A stretch of DNA of 64,000 bases, taken from positions 33,908-97,907 of the forward strand of contig CASFYI010000033.1 in NCBI GenBank assembly GCA_949298875.1, read 5' to 3'. Shown here piece by piece: positions 63,263 to 64,000 of the stretch. Every line of letters begins with the position of its first letter. Position 1 is the stretch's first letter. The notes under the pieces were generated by a model, which did no database searches, had not been told where the DNA came from, and was given only the letters and a program-made list of their open reading frames with translations. This stretch comes from an uncultured Methanomassiliicoccales archaeon (GTDB lineage Archaea > Thermoplasmatota > Thermoplasmata > Methanomassiliicoccales > Methanomethylophilaceae). The translations under genes and the position numbers were made by a program.

Positions 63263-64000
63263 ATGAGTGATAACACTCAAGACAGCGGTAGCTCCCGCAG
63301 GAGCTTCAAGGCTCGTATTCCGATCAGCGCATCGGATGCGACATCATCGATTAAGAACGGACTCACGCACCTCGGGGACAGCATCTCCCGCGGCATGGAG
63401 AGCTTCAAGGACAGGGGGACGAACCTCCACGGCAGGATGGCCAGCAGGGATTCGTCGGTGTACTCCAAGGGGGTCCGCGAGCTCGACAACTACGGCTACG
63501 AGAGATACAACATAAAGGACGACAGCGAGATCTTCATCTCCAGGCTGTCCGACAAGGCCCTGTTCAACGACGGCGAGCCTGTGCTCGTCAGGGCGACCGA
63601 GGGCAACTTCGTCGGATCCTCCGACCCCTTCGCCACCAACAGCGAGGTCAAGGCCGAGTCCGAGCCGGCTCCCGAGGATGCGAGGAGCCTCTTCAAGAAC
63701 GTCCCGCTCAGTTCCCAGCAGTCCAACACGTACGTCGGAGTGGTCGGGGTCAACAACGGCGGGCACATCGAGGTCACGAGACCCGGGTTCCTGGACAAGA
63801 TGACCCGTGTCAGCAACGTCCATCCGGCCCCCTCCATCGAGGTGGCCGACGACGAGGGCGACGATGACCATGTCATAATAGAATCCAAGCCCGAGGAGAC
63901 CACCAAGGATTACGACTCCCTGATGAGCCGCATCGTCTCGGCTCCGCGCCACGAGGCCGCCGATGCGGTCGAGGAGGCCGTCCCGGAGACGCAGGTCGAG
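63263..64000 (+). CDS. Hypothetical acidic protein, 3' end missing
   Basis: Open to the window edge; 246 residues visible. Ser-rich basic N-terminus (DSGSSRRSFKARIP) then soluble acidic sequence with low complexity towards the end (EEAVPETQVE). No family recognised. A TATA-like tttttttatag at about 63214-63226 lies about 40 bases upstream; ATG 63263 is preceded by GATGTGGAT. Confidence 0.6.
   Translation, partial: MSDNTQDSGSSRRSFKARIPISASDATSSIKNGLTHLGDSISRGMESFKDRGTNLHGRMASRDSSVYSKGVRELDNYGYERYNIKDDSEIFISRLSDKALFNDGEPVLVRATEGNFVGSSDPFATNSEVKAESEPAPEDARSLFKNVPLSSQQSNTYVGVVGVNNGGHIEVTRPGFLDKMTRVSNVHPAPSIEVADDEGDDDHVIIESKPEETTKDYDSLMSRIVSAPRHEAADAVEEAVPETQVE

Noticed and set aside
1..64000. 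CRISPR arrays, insertion sequences, attachment sites, replication origin
   Set aside because: No regular spacer-repeat pattern, transposase-like gene, or clustered origin repeats with a Cdc6 gene were seen.

Overview
The window is about 64 kb of GC-rich archaeal chromosome, most likely from a Methanomassiliicoccales-type methanogen (Thermoplasmata lineage). This rests on the spc ribosomal tail (eL32, eL19, uL18, uS5, uL30, uL15, SecY), eS1, eL37 and eL41, aRF1, Cbf5, archaeal TrpRS and PheRS alpha, PurP, heterodisulfide reductase subunits HdrC and HdrB, TATA-box promoters with leaderless starts, and two intron-containing tRNA genes. An in-frame UAG inside a conserved domain fits a pyrrolysine-using organism of this group.

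The main observation concerns the genetic code. By eye I read the Arg codons of essentially every gene. AGG and CGC dominate, with CGT, CGG and AGA also used. CGA is absent from the interior of every gene except one. It does occur in frame exactly at the expected 3' end of ten genes. Eight of these lack a standard stop where the protein family ends (HTH/TPR regulator, dtdA, AAA ATPase, zinc-ribbon protein, M52 protease, AMMECR1, pyrC, nadE). Two carry CGA directly before TGA (the arsA partner and hom). If CGA is a stop codon, the proteins take normal family lengths, convergent genes abut without overlap, and tandem genes overlap by only 11 nt. The one internal CGA is codon 78 of aRF1, the release factor itself, which suggests autoregulated termination. 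I therefore end these ten genes at CGA. No gene in the window needs TAG as a stop.

Layout: 1-6653 ribosomal proteins, secY, an EMC3/Oxa1-like insertase, cmk, cbf5. 6691-8515 small unknown genes. 8607-17703 translation-related genes (trpS, pheS, dtdA, prf1, argS) with pyrH. 17704-19162 an AT-richer two-gene insert. 19208-22186 a membrane protein, purP, tRNA-Gln and adk. 22300-25925 a HyuA-like ATPase and a GlcD-like flavoprotein. 26013-27926 an AAA ATPase behind an inverted-repeat operator. 28073-36924 DUF1846, M50 protease, a PAPS-reductase-like fusion, PAC2, M16, M52 protease and a regulator. 37009-38356 hdrCB. 38648-46254 eS1, tRNA-Met, an ArsA/Get3 operon running through AMMECR1 and pyrC, eL37, purF and tRNA-Ala. 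46277-48834 a UAG-containing regulator divergent from a flavoprotein, eL41, tRNA-Arg and tRNA-Trp. 48997-53694 an isoleucine/threonine branch operon (ACT, hom, cimA, ACT, UPF0210). 53768-57940 tRNA-Ser, nitrilase, nadE, tRNA-Glu, an ABC exporter and a VOC protein. 57944-63181 an acetate transporter and a metal-homeostasis block (P1B ATPase, CsoR, TerC, ZIP, NikR). 63263-64000 a gene cut by the window edge. There is no gap longer than about 300 bases, no CRISPR array and no recognisable insertion sequence.
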